A DNA stretch of 47,628 nt from Parablautia muri (lineage in GTDB: Bacteria > Bacillota > Clostridia > Lachnospirales > Lachnospiraceae). This document shows positions 5,863 to 14,287 of this stretch, one piece after another. The position numbers were made by a program, and so were the translations under genes. How positions within the stretch are numbered: the first letter of the stretch is position 1; each line of letters starts with the position of its first letter. The stretch lies in NCBI RefSeq assembly GCF_009917485.1, contig NZ_QZDT01000031.1:1-47628 (forward strand), read 5' to 3'. Under the pieces are notes generated by a model, which was given only the letters and a program-made list of their open reading frames with translations, had not been told where the DNA came from and did no database searches.

Positions 5863-6995
5863 TTGGGGGGCCGCAGAATCATTTCCAAAGCGCTCGGACT
5901 GTCCCAGCTTCAAACTTCCCGGAAGGAAATTACTTCCCAAGCGAAAATCGGTGAAACGGACACCAACGAAGCAGACGCTGATGAAGATAAAATCAGCAGC
6001 ACAGAAGCTGTCCATGACCTGACAGAACAAATCAGGAATCAAAATAAAGAACCGGAATTTTCTCTGATTCAAGTTATCGACAATGGCGATGAGCTGCCCG
6101 CTCATCAGCAATACACCGGCCTGGTCTGCAATATAAAGGACACAACTTCGGAAACCAGACCAATCCGGCAAGCAGATGGAAGTACTGTGGCGGAGGAAGT
6201 ATTTACCGCCCACTTAAATAACGTACTGTTTTCCGTGTCAGGAGGGCGGTACCAGAGCCTTTGGCGTTCCCATTTTTTCTACGGAAACCTATACGGATGA
6301 AGAAAGAAAAGCCCTGGATCAATGGCATTATGTGCAGGGCGGAGACAGCCCTGATTTTAATGACGGAATGGATATGGCCCGCCAGATGATCTTGGACGGA
6401 TATTTTCAAAAACCTCTGGAAAAATTTCTGATGCGCTATCCGGAACTAACCCCTGCGGAAAGAAACTATGTTTTGCGGCTCATTGGCGGTGGCCGGACTG
6501 ACCGGACCTCTGACAACACCAGCTGGTGGGATTTAGATTACCGGCTGGAAACTACCGCAGACAACGGAGAAGTGATTCCCATGGCTTACATAGATATTAC
6601 CAGGGTATTTATTGCCCAGGCATACCCTGTTACCTACGATGATGCGCAATATCGAATCTGGTCTGCCAAGAGCGCGTACTGGCGGTTGCTTGAGGACCCT
6701 TCCACGGATTTGGGCAGGACCTGGATAAGCCAGCTGCCCAATGAAGATTTTTTAACGGAGGATAAAATATGCACTTATGTGGAAAATCTGTCAGCATACC
6801 TTTTCCACCATGATGCAGACCTTCCATGACGCTCCTTATGTCCATATGGTAAAGGAGAGAGAAAGCCTTTGGAGCATTTATAAGAAATATGGAGCGGAAA
6901 TATCCGCTCCTGATTCCTTTGCATACTTTATAGAGTATAACTGTCCTGAACATCCCGACTTAATTTACCCCGGCCAGATGATTCAGTTTCCCTGA
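5863..6995 (+). pseudogene. LysM-domain protein gene broken by two frameshifts
   Basis: Three plus-strand reading frames in succession join into one protein-like sequence. Frame one runs to about 6240 (ending near HLNNVLFS). Frame two, from about 6240 to about 6798, begins QEGGTRAFGVPIFSTETYTDEERKALD and continues through SWWDLDYRLETTADNGEVIPMAYID. Frame three runs to the stop at 6995. The last 50 residues (MVKERESLWSIYKKYG ... DLIYPGQMIQF) form a LysM-like peptidoglycan or chitin-binding module. Each junction is explained by a single-base indel; one is by a C/T run at 6797-6801. No credible start or ribosome site is seen at the 5' end, so the N-terminus may be missing too. I do not recognise the middle domain. 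It is the only plus-strand gene in its neighbourhood. Confidence 0.65.
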
Positions 6996-7013
6996 TCATA
7001 ATGTCCAATTGTA

Positions 7014-8279
7014 TTAATAGGAAGAAGGCCGCCTTCTTTTCTTTCTTGCGTTTTTTTTCTTCCTTCTATGTTTTTTTCTTCTCTTTTTCCGCTTACTATC
7101 CGCTAGTACCACTCCTGTTTTCTTTACCAGGATAACGCCTATACCGACTATTACTGCCGCTGCGCCTGTCAAAGCTGCGCCAAAAATAAGAATCCGTTTG
7201 CGCCGTTCGCTTTTACTGTTATCCACAGCGCCGCCCTTTTCCTGGTCCAGCACAATTTCTCCCGCCCCATCTTCCTCGGCATATTCTCCTCCAAAAAGGC
7301 CGCCCAATTTTTCGGTAAGGCTCTCATCCTTTATCCCTGCCACAAGTCCATCAGGCATATCTTCCGCTGATGCCTCACCCTCTCCTTTGGACACCAGGAT
7401 ACTTGCAGGACCATTCTTGGGAGAAATCACAGATACCTTTCCTATGGTTCCCAAAAGCGTTGCATTACCGGTTTCCGCCCCATTCTTACCAGCGATTGCA
7501 GCCGCTGCACCTGTGGTTAAATTGATGGGAGGTATTTCCTTTCCCTCGCGTTTCACCACAGAAGATGAAATCGACTCTGCGCTGGAAGGATCATTTTTAA
7601 AACGGGTAGTTTCATCATACAGCCCTTCATCCCGATTGCCGCCCGTAGGATTTCCGCTACCGCTTCCTCCTGCATTCGCACCAGGGTTACCTTGATTTGT
7701 ATTTCCCGGATTTGTGCCGTCCGCACCTCCCAAATTATTGTCCGTTCCGGAACCGGGTGGCGTAAGACTGCCGTTTCCAATCTGTATGGTTACAGGTGCA
7801 ACCTCATTTTCCACCACAGGCGTTTTATCTCCGTAAGCGCTGTTGGCCGTCTTAAAGGAGTCTTTGCAATAACCGATATCCGCCGATATGCTTTGGTTTG
7901 GATTCACCGGCTGCACTTGCACATTTCCAAGACTGAGCTGTTCCTCCTTAAATAAGCTTTTGGCTGAGGCAACGTAAATATCCAGTCTTCCCGTATTTTC
8001 ATTGTAGATAAAACCATACTCGGCCCCCTCAAGCTCCGCTGAAAATTGAAACTCCACCTTTACCTGGCTTAAATCCTCTGTTTTAACCTCCAAGGACACG
8101 GCTACCGTGGTGATTTTTTCTTCCGTGGCATTACTCATTTCCACAGATACGCCTACCTGACTTCCGTTCTGGTCAAGGTTCACGGTATCCCTCCCCGCCG
8201 CATTTACCTGCAGCGGGACGGACATGCTGAGTATTGCTATTCCCATATATAATTTATTCTGAATCCATTTCACTTTCAT
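7014..8279 (-). CDS. Membrane-anchored surface protein with cohesin-like domain
   Basis: A 421-residue secreted protein. There is a signal peptide (1-28, ending PLQVNAAG), then a beta-rich domain of about 130 residues (30-165). Its pattern (VGVSVEMSN ... FQFSAELEG ... GRLDIYVASA ... LSLGNVQVQP) resembles cohesin modules. A Gly/Asn/Pro linker (about 170-235), a further region of unknown fold, one membrane helix (about 363-387) and an extremely basic C-terminal tail follow. No LPXTG sorting motif is visible, so anchoring is by the helix and charged tail. MKVKW at 8279 is preferred as start because it opens the signal peptide. It lies 79 nt after the dockerin-bearing M60 gene, so it may be its docking partner. 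The cohesin call is by pattern only. Confidence 0.6.
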   Translation of the reverse strand: MKVKWIQNKLYMGIAILSMSVPLQVNAAGRDTVNLDQNGSQVGVSVEMSNATEEKITTVAVSLEVKTEDLSQVKVEFQFSAELEGAEYGFIYNENTGRLDIYVASAKSLFKEEQLSLGNVQVQPVNPNQSISADIGYCKDSFKTANSAYGDKTPVVENEVAPVTIQIGNGSLTPPGSGTDNNLGGADGTNPGNTNQGNPGANAGGSGSGNPTGGNRDEGLYDETTRFKNDPSSAESISSSVVKREGKEIPPINLTTGAAAAIAGKNGAETGNATLLGTIGKVSVISPKNGPASILVSKGEGEASAEDMPDGLVAGIKDESLTEKLGGLFGGEYAEEDGAGEIVLDQEKGGAVDNSKSERRKRILIFGAALTGAAAVIVGIGVILVKKTGVVLADSKRKKRRKKHRRKKKNARKKRRRPSSY

Positions 8280-8357
8280 ACCCCCGCCATTGTATATTGC
8301 TTTCTCATACTCCCCCAAACGCTGCCTGGCAGCGGTATCCATATCGGAGCATATTTT

Positions 8358-11300
8358 TTAGTTCAATGGGGTGCTGGTTACACCTTTTGTACTTGTATCA
8401 TCTTTTGTGCCGTTTTGAAGGGTAATATTTTCAAGCGTGTTGGGTACCTGCAGAGGCAGGGTATCGCTTACAAGCCTTTGTCCCTCATTGGTCAATGCAT
8501 GATCCACCCGATATAGCTGTGCACGTACCTTTTTCCCTTTCAGGCCATCCGGTATCAACTCAGGCTCAATCCAATAAATCCAGATACCATCGCTCACTTC
8601 TCCAAGCATTCCGTTTTCAGGTACATCCGCCAAAATAATCTGTTCGGCTTTTAATACATTTTGTTCATCTACGCCTCCTACAACATTTCCGTCCTCATCG
8701 TAGATAATCACTACATTGTAGGCAGGATTTCCTTTATAACTGCCGGTAAAAATCAAAGAGCCTTTCGGAATTTTTTTGCCCGCCTCATATATGTAATCTG
8801 CATTTAAGATTCCCACCGCGCCCTCGGTACTGTTCTCCCTTACACCAAAGGAAATGCTGTCTCCTGAAGGTCCAAGTAAATCCACTTCCGCAAGAGACAT
8901 TTGCATCTGTCCCTTAGCTCTAAGCCTTACATAAGCGGCGTCATAGGTACATACCCATGGATCTTTATCCGCATTTTCAAAGTAAACGGTTTGGCTTCCA
9001 CTCTTGTTTTCAAAACTTCCTGTCTTTACGGTTGTCCAGCTTGTGCCGTCCAGACTTACTTCAATTGTATAATTGCCGATAGGCGAGCTTGATTTTGAGG
9101 TGATTTTAAGTCCGCATACTTCCAAAATCCGGTTCATTTGGATCACGATTTCCGCATCTCCGCCGGCAGTCTGACCTTCATAATCTTTATTGTAATCATT
9201 GTCAATTACTTTATAAATATCCGAAACTGTTTCAGGCGTGCAGGGATCATCTTCCACTGCCTCATTGGTTTTATCACCGTTTGAAAGCATGTTTGTGGTA
9301 ATATTCCACATAGATTTATCCTGACTGCCGTCATGGGATATTCTCACATCTCCAATTTTCCGCGCTTTGGATCGATAGCCAAATTGGTCTACTGCTGTGA
9401 TTTCATAAGTCAAAGCTCTGTTGTTGATGGTTGCCACATGGTCCACATATGTATTTTCTGTGGAAAATCCAACCACCTGACGTACCGGCTCCCCATTTTC
9501 ATAAGAATATCTGGCGATTTCGTATCCCAAAATCAGCTCAGGGTCAGCGGTGGTTTGTATGGAAATTGTCACCTCATTTGCAACATTTTTGCTGACCGCT
9601 GCCTTGCTGTCCGAGCTTACAATATCTCTTCCATTTATGGTTCTGTCGGTGCCATGCTCTATTTCGTATACCCTTGCATCATCTGTTAAATAATAAATCG
9701 CCCGTTCTTCTTTTTCAAACTGTCCGGCATAACGGATGGTTTCACTGTCAGGAACAAGGCCCCAGCGCATAAAGAACTCTGTCAGATCCTTTTCGGCCGC
9801 TGCACAGGCAAGCCGCATAATATTCTGATTTTTGTCGCCGTCTAACTTCAAACCGCCTTTGGCCCTGGAGGTATCTCTGCTGTAGGAATCCACCCGTGCA
9901 TAAAACAAATTAGCCTGCTGCTGTTCGTAGCTGTCATAGGTTTTGTAATTATAATCTCTGTCATAGGCCAAATGCAGCTGCCAATACATGGCAAGATGGG
10001 TAAACACATTGGATGGAATGCCTACCGTATTGGAGGTTACCTTTTTGTAAACCTCATTATATTTAAAACGCACGGTATCATTGCTGTCCCTTGATTTCGT
10101 CAGTTGGGCAAAATAATTATTCGTTACTTCCGCTATCGCGTAGCTGCCCTGATTGATGTTGTGTCCAATCTCATGGCTAATGCCCCATCCAAAATAGTTA
10201 CCGCTTAGGTATTTTCCGTTTTCATCACTTGAAACAGGTACTGCTGAGGCTAAGCCCGGCACAGATCCCCATTCAATTCCGATATGATTTCCGGCAGCGT
10301 ACATAAATGCCTTTGCAAACATTCTCATATAACGGATATTTAAATGCTGGGCGGGCAGATGATCCGATGCCGGTGCCCCGGCGTCATTGCTCAGCCCCTT
10401 ATGCTGATAAAATAGCTTCAGCATATCTTCCATAGCCTGAAGAGACTGATCCAGTTTATCGGCCCGCTCCGAAAGGGTTCCCTTTCCAAGTCCTGCAAGA
10501 ATCTGCTTTCCGGATACAGATAGCATCATCTGATCCAGCATAATGTCCGTAGCGCCTAAAATACAGTTGGTTTCTTCATAGCTGCGGTTTACCTTATTAC
10601 CCTCTCCCGCAGTTTCATGAATCTTTTTGTGATTTTCTTCCAGGGATGCCACGTGCTCGTCAAGTTCTTCCAGATAAGCTGTGATGCGCTCCTTTCTCTG
10701 CACGGAATCGGTAATACCATATAGGTTCAGCACCGGTTCCTTTGCACCGCCGCTTACCCGCACCGCATATCTGTCATTTTCATTGTTGCCGGTATATTGA
10801 ATGTAAAGCGCACCGCCGCCCTCACAGGCAAGGCTTTGGATTGCGGGTATGGTAATTTCATTGCGCCCTACCTTAAGAGCTGCCACGTTGGATGCAAATG
10901 CACCTGACTCTGCATGGTACTGGGTGGCAATCAGTTTAAGCGCTGAGTCAGAACCAGTTTTTAACTGATTATGCCCCACATATACTACAATATGCTCGCC
11001 CTCATACGCTGTAATCCCCAGCGGCTGCCATGCGTTCAGGCCGCTAAATCCCAGATGTCCGTCCTTTGCCGCTGTGATACCGGGATTTATCTCTACCACA
11101 TCTTGGAAATCTGATGATAGAAGTCCTCTGGCATTATCCAGCTCTCTTTGCAGCGTTGTCCGCTCGGGATGATATTCCCCACTTTTGGCATCCTTCGTAT
11201 CCAGGCGCTTTTGCAGCGCCAAAATTGTTTCTTCTGTCACATCCGGCTTAAGGGTTGTATGAAGATCATCCGCATATAAAGCCAGAATATCATCCTCCAG

Positions 11301-13976
11301 ACTGTCATAATAGTAAAAATTCACTTCGGAAATAATAATATTCCTCTGGTTATTTCCTCTTGTAAAGCCTAATCTGATCTGATTGGCCTTGATGGGCTGC
11401 GCTAATTTAATCATGTAATATTTTCGCCCGTTTTCATCTGTCTTTTGCAGTAAGGATACATTCTGGGCCGCAACACCATCACTTTGATGCGCCTCATCAT
11501 AATAATAAACGTACGCGCCGCTGTACCAGCCGATATCCTCAACCTCTGCAAATGTAATATAGCTCATCTCATAATAATCATCCAACGTAAAAAGCAAACC
11601 TTTACTTGCCGCAGGATAGCTTGCGCCATCGTCCCAGTCCATTACCTGATAATAGGATGCCGCATCCTTATCCACTGTTCCAAGTGCGCTGGTTTTATCT
11701 GTATCTAAGGAACTGCCCTCCATAGATCCCCTTCCATGGGTCACCCCTTTTATGTGGGCGCTTACCTTCCCTTTTCCGTTAGACTCATTAATGAGCTTAT
11801 AGTTCGGCATCTGTGCCGGTTTAATACTGAGTGTACGGGCTTCCGAATGGATAGAAGGATTGCTCTCTCCCAGCTCATTTACACCGGTCACATATATTTC
11901 ATACCTGGTTTCATCCTTCAAATCATTTAACACATGGCGATTCTGGTCTATGCCGGTAATCTGGGTGTATGCACTCTCCCCCTCGGCCTTATAATAAACA
12001 TTATAAGAATCCGTATCCTCCATATTTTTCCATGTTAAGCTGATGCGGCAGTATCCTCCCACCGCTTTCAGGTTATCCGGTGCATCCGGCCGGCTGGAAA
12101 TAGCCGGACTTATCTGTACAGGTTCGCAATATCCACTGGCCCATGTGCCGTTTATAGATTGGACGCTTACCTCATAGATTTCACCATTTTTTAACCGCCC
12201 TCCCAAAAAGGATTTTATCTCCAACTGATTAGACGCAGCACGTATGACCTGTTCCTGCCCCTGATAACAAATCTTTACCTCATAGCCAGTTACATTAGGC
12301 TGTTCGTTCCATGTTACATGGATAGATTTATTGCCGCCCTTTCCGATAAGCCCTGAAGGTATGTTCATATCCGGAGCAGGAATTTTATTTTCTGTATTGT
12401 TTAAAAATTCCACCTTGGAAATCTTGGCCAGATTTCCGCCAAATTTCATCCCGGTAATTTTCAGTGTCACTTTCTTTACTGCAGTTTCACCTCTCAGGTC
12501 AATGATCAGAACACCGTTTTGTTCTCCCTGCCCTGCATATAAGGAAAATCCCCCGGAACCTTCAACTTGCCGTGCTTCTCCTCTGTCAATGTTAAATGAT
12601 ATCTCTTTACCATCTTCCTTTATCACCAGCAGACTTCCACTTTCAATGGGATTTTCACCCATAGCAAATCTAATCTCCTCTACTTGCTGGGATTGCCACA
12701 TATCGCTTTCCAGATTGAAGCCAATCTCCACCGGTGTTCCTTCTGCAATCGCACTTTCTGTACCCTGCGCCTTCAAGGTCACTCCGCCGCTGCCATCCCT
12801 GAATAGATTCCCTGGATCGCCTTCAACAATTTGGGTATTTGTACCAGGATTCACCTGTACGGCATTGGAGGAAATTCTACTATACAAAGACGCAGTGGTA
12901 TCCGCATTTTCATCCATCCTTTCCTTGCTGTTAGCATAGTACTGCAAATCCACAAGGTCTGTCTGGCCATCCTTATTTAGATCCGTGGGATTTTCCTCCG
13001 GATTCCCTTTCCATACACCGTTTGACCCCTGACTGATCACTTCCATGATGGCATTCTTATCTCCATCATCCAATCTGCCATCCCTGTTCACATCTCCTAT
13101 GAGCATGACACCCGGATGCGGCGCCCCTTGCACATATTGAACTCCCTCTAATTCTACAAAACCGGTATAAACTTCCGCAACTTCCGTAACTTTCCCAACA
13201 GCTATATCCTGCTCATAGGGAATGAATCCAAAGCCAGCGCTGCCGGTATTCTTCTCGGATATCCTCAGATGATAAGTTCCTTCCGGCAGTTCTTCAAACA
13301 AAACCGTATGTTTTTCCGCATTATTTGTAAGGATTATCTCCTTACTTTCTTTATTTTCCAGTGAAACGACCAGCGTAATCTTACTATCCTTGTGGATAGG
13401 AAGGGCATTCATCAAAATTACTTCCACCCCGCCGGTGACGCCGGAGGATACCTGACGCTCATTCCAGCTTCCATTTGAGGGAAGCTCAGGCGTTGCTAAT
13501 GGTGTTGCAGAAGCCGATGGGGAAGCGCTGGGCGTCCCTGCAGGAGTTTCCGATGGTAACACAGAGGGTGACTGCGTTGGTGATTTTGACGCCTCAAAAG
13601 GTGTCTGTTCTATCCCTGTGGGTGATACCGATGGCGATTCACCAGGTGACTCTGCAGGCAGCTTTGCAGGTGACTCCGATGGCACTGTCTCCGGTGTCCT
13701 TTCCGGCGCCGCAGATACTTCCGCAGATACCCCCGGTGTCTTTGTCTGCGAAGGAGACGCGGACGTTTCCGATAAAGGCTGTACCTGATTCTTTGGCTGA
13801 TTATCAACATTTCCCGGTTGATTCAAATTTCCTCCATTGCCATTCATGCCGTCCACATCTGCGTTTTCCGGCGCTGGAGAGGATAAACCATTCCCATTCA
13901 CTTCTGCTGCCTGAACCGGAAGAACCCATGTGGCAATCAGGCAAAATACCATCATCCATGTTATCATTCGTTTCAT
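8358..13976 (-). CDS. Large secreted M60-family (mucinase-type) metallopeptidase with dockerin, FN3 and F5/8C-like domains
   Basis: About 1872 residues. Signal peptide 1-23 (ends PVQA); Pro/Ser/Thr-rich linker to about 175; beta domain; dockerin at about 290-350 with two Ca-binding loops (DVNRDGRLDDGD from residue 295, DLNKDGQTDLVD from 332). Two fibronectin type III modules lie at about 540-712 and a discoidin-like domain at about 725-890. The M60/enhancin-like catalytic part has HEIGH at 1268-1272 and Glu 1283, fitting HExxHx(8,28)E. A second F5/8C-like domain lies at about 1565-1700. M60 enzymes cut O-glycosylated proteins such as mucins outside the cell. The start at 13976 is chosen for AAGGAG 7 nt before it and for the signal peptide; an upstream ATG at 14036 is less good. 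The gene has its own consensus promoter. No cell-wall sorting motif is seen, so the dockerin is the likely attachment device. Confidence 0.85.
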   Translation of the reverse strand: MKRMITWMMVFCLIATWVLPVQAAEVNGNGLSSPAPENADVDGMNGNGGNLNQPGNVDNQPKNQVQPLSETSASPSQTKTPGVSAEVSAAPERTPETVPSESPAKLPAESPGESPSVSPTGIEQTPFEASKSPTQSPSVLPSETPAGTPSASPSASATPLATPELPSNGSWNERQVSSGVTGGVEVILMNALPIHKDSKITLVVSLENKESKEIILTNNAEKHTVLFEELPEGTYHLRISEKNTGSAGFGFIPYEQDIAVGKVTEVAEVYTGFVELEGVQYVQGAPHPGVMLIGDVNRDGRLDDGDKNAIMEVISQGSNGVWKGNPEENPTDLNKDGQTDLVDLQYYANSKERMDENADTTASLYSRISSNAVQVNPGTNTQIVEGDPGNLFRDGSGGVTLKAQGTESAIAEGTPVEIGFNLESDMWQSQQVEEIRFAMGENPIESGSLLVIKEDGKEISFNIDRGEARQVEGSGGFSLYAGQGEQNGVLIIDLRGETAVKKVTLKITGMKFGGNLAKISKVEFLNNTENKIPAPDMNIPSGLIGKGGNKSIHVTWNEQPNVTGYEVKICYQGQEQVIRAASNQLEIKSFLGGRLKNGEIYEVSVQSINGTWASGYCEPVQISPAISSRPDAPDNLKAVGGYCRISLTWKNMEDTDSYNVYYKAEGESAYTQITGIDQNRHVLNDLKDETRYEIYVTGVNELGESNPSIHSEARTLSIKPAQMPNYKLINESNGKGKVSAHIKGVTHGRGSMEGSSLDTDKTSALGTVDKDAASYYQVMDWDDGASYPAASKGLLFTLDDYYEMSYITFAEVEDIGWYSGAYVYYYDEAHQSDGVAAQNVSLLQKTDENGRKYYMIKLAQPIKANQIRLGFTRGNNQRNIIISEVNFYYYDSLEDDILALYADDLHTTLKPDVTEETILALQKRLDTKDAKSGEYHPERTTLQRELDNARGLLSSDFQDVVEINPGITAAKDGHLGFSGLNAWQPLGITAYEGEHIVVYVGHNQLKTGSDSALKLIATQYHAESGAFASNVAALKVGRNEITIPAIQSLACEGGGALYIQYTGNNENDRYAVRVSGGAKEPVLNLYGITDSVQRKERITAYLEELDEHVASLEENHKKIHETAGEGNKVNRSYEETNCILGATDIMLDQMMLSVSGKQILAGLGKGTLSERADKLDQSLQAMEDMLKLFYQHKGLSNDAGAPASDHLPAQHLNIRYMRMFAKAFMYAAGNHIGIEWGSVPGLASAVPVSSDENGKYLSGNYFGWGISHEIGHNINQGSYAIAEVTNNYFAQLTKSRDSNDTVRFKYNEVYKKVTSNTVGIPSNVFTHLAMYWQLHLAYDRDYNYKTYDSYEQQQANLFYARVDSYSRDTSRAKGGLKLDGDKNQNIMRLACAAAEKDLTEFFMRWGLVPDSETIRYAGQFEKEERAIYYLTDDARVYEIEHGTDRTINGRDIVSSDSKAAVSKNVANEVTISIQTTADPELILGYEIARYSYENGEPVRQVVGFSTENTYVDHVATINNRALTYEITAVDQFGYRSKARKIGDVRISHDGSQDKSMWNITTNMLSNGDKTNEAVEDDPCTPETVSDIYKVIDNDYNKDYEGQTAGGDAEIVIQMNRILEVCGLKITSKSSSPIGNYTIEVSLDGTSWTTVKTGSFENKSGSQTVYFENADKDPWVCTYDAAYVRLRAKGQMQMSLAEVDLLGPSGDSISFGVRENSTEGAVGILNADYIYEAGKKIPKGSLIFTGSYKGNPAYNVVIIYDEDGNVVGGVDEQNVLKAEQIILADVPENGMLGEVSDGIWIYWIEPELIPDGLKGKKVRAQLYRVDHALTNEGQRLVSDTLPLQVPNTLENITLQNGTKDDTSTKGVTSTPLN

Positions 13977-14041
13977 ACGTCTTCTCCTTTTCTTTATGTC
14001 AATTCTGACAATTGCCATACTTCTCCTAACCCACAAATTTC

Positions 14042-14069
14042 ATTATATTCATTACTAACTTTTTGTCAA
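14042..14069 (-). promoter_or_regulatory. Consensus promoter of the M60 gene
   Basis: The minus strand carries perfect TTGACA (14064-14069) and TATAAT (14042-14047) hexamers with a 16-bp spacer, about 65 bp before the start codon. This promoter lies downstream of the hairpin at 14121-14218, so that hairpin is not in the M60 leader. Confidence 0.8.
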
Positions 14070-14120
14070 TAATAGGCAGATCCGCTCAAAACCCCCGCCA
14101 ATTGGCTTATTACAGCGAAT

Positions 14121-14218
14121 AAGGCTGCCGTGAAACCAGCGCCATCCACAAGATATTGTCTTTTACCCGCACAGGTATTATCTATATCTTGTGTATGGCT
14201 TCCTTTCATGGCAGCCTT
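14121..14218. repeat. 98-nt imperfect hairpin between the GH3 and M60 genes
   Basis: Arms at 14121-14135 and 14204-14218 pair over 15 positions (AAGGCTGCC core; the one non-Watson-Crick position is G-U in plus-strand RNA and C-A in minus-strand RNA). Inner stems GCCAT/ATGGC and ACAAGATAT/ATATCTTGT follow, with a small apical TACC/GGTA hairpin. Neither side carries a T-tract, so it is not a classical terminator. It could be a processed 3' end of the GH3 mRNA, a separate small RNA, or an intergenic palindromic element. I could not match it to a known riboswitch. Confidence 0.6.
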
Positions 14219-14287
14219 CAGCGAATCCAATTTCATCGCATTTCCTATAAAAAAAATTGCAAAAAATTTTTCTTTTTCATCACAGCA

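Noticed and set aside
13475-14008. A 177-codon plus-strand ORF opposite the mucinase linker
   Set aside because: Its composition is explained by the Ser/Pro/Thr-rich linker on the other strand; a shadow.
14121-14218. Considered a riboswitch for the M60 gene
   Set aside because: The M60 promoter lies downstream of it, so it is not in that leader; no known riboswitch core was recognised.
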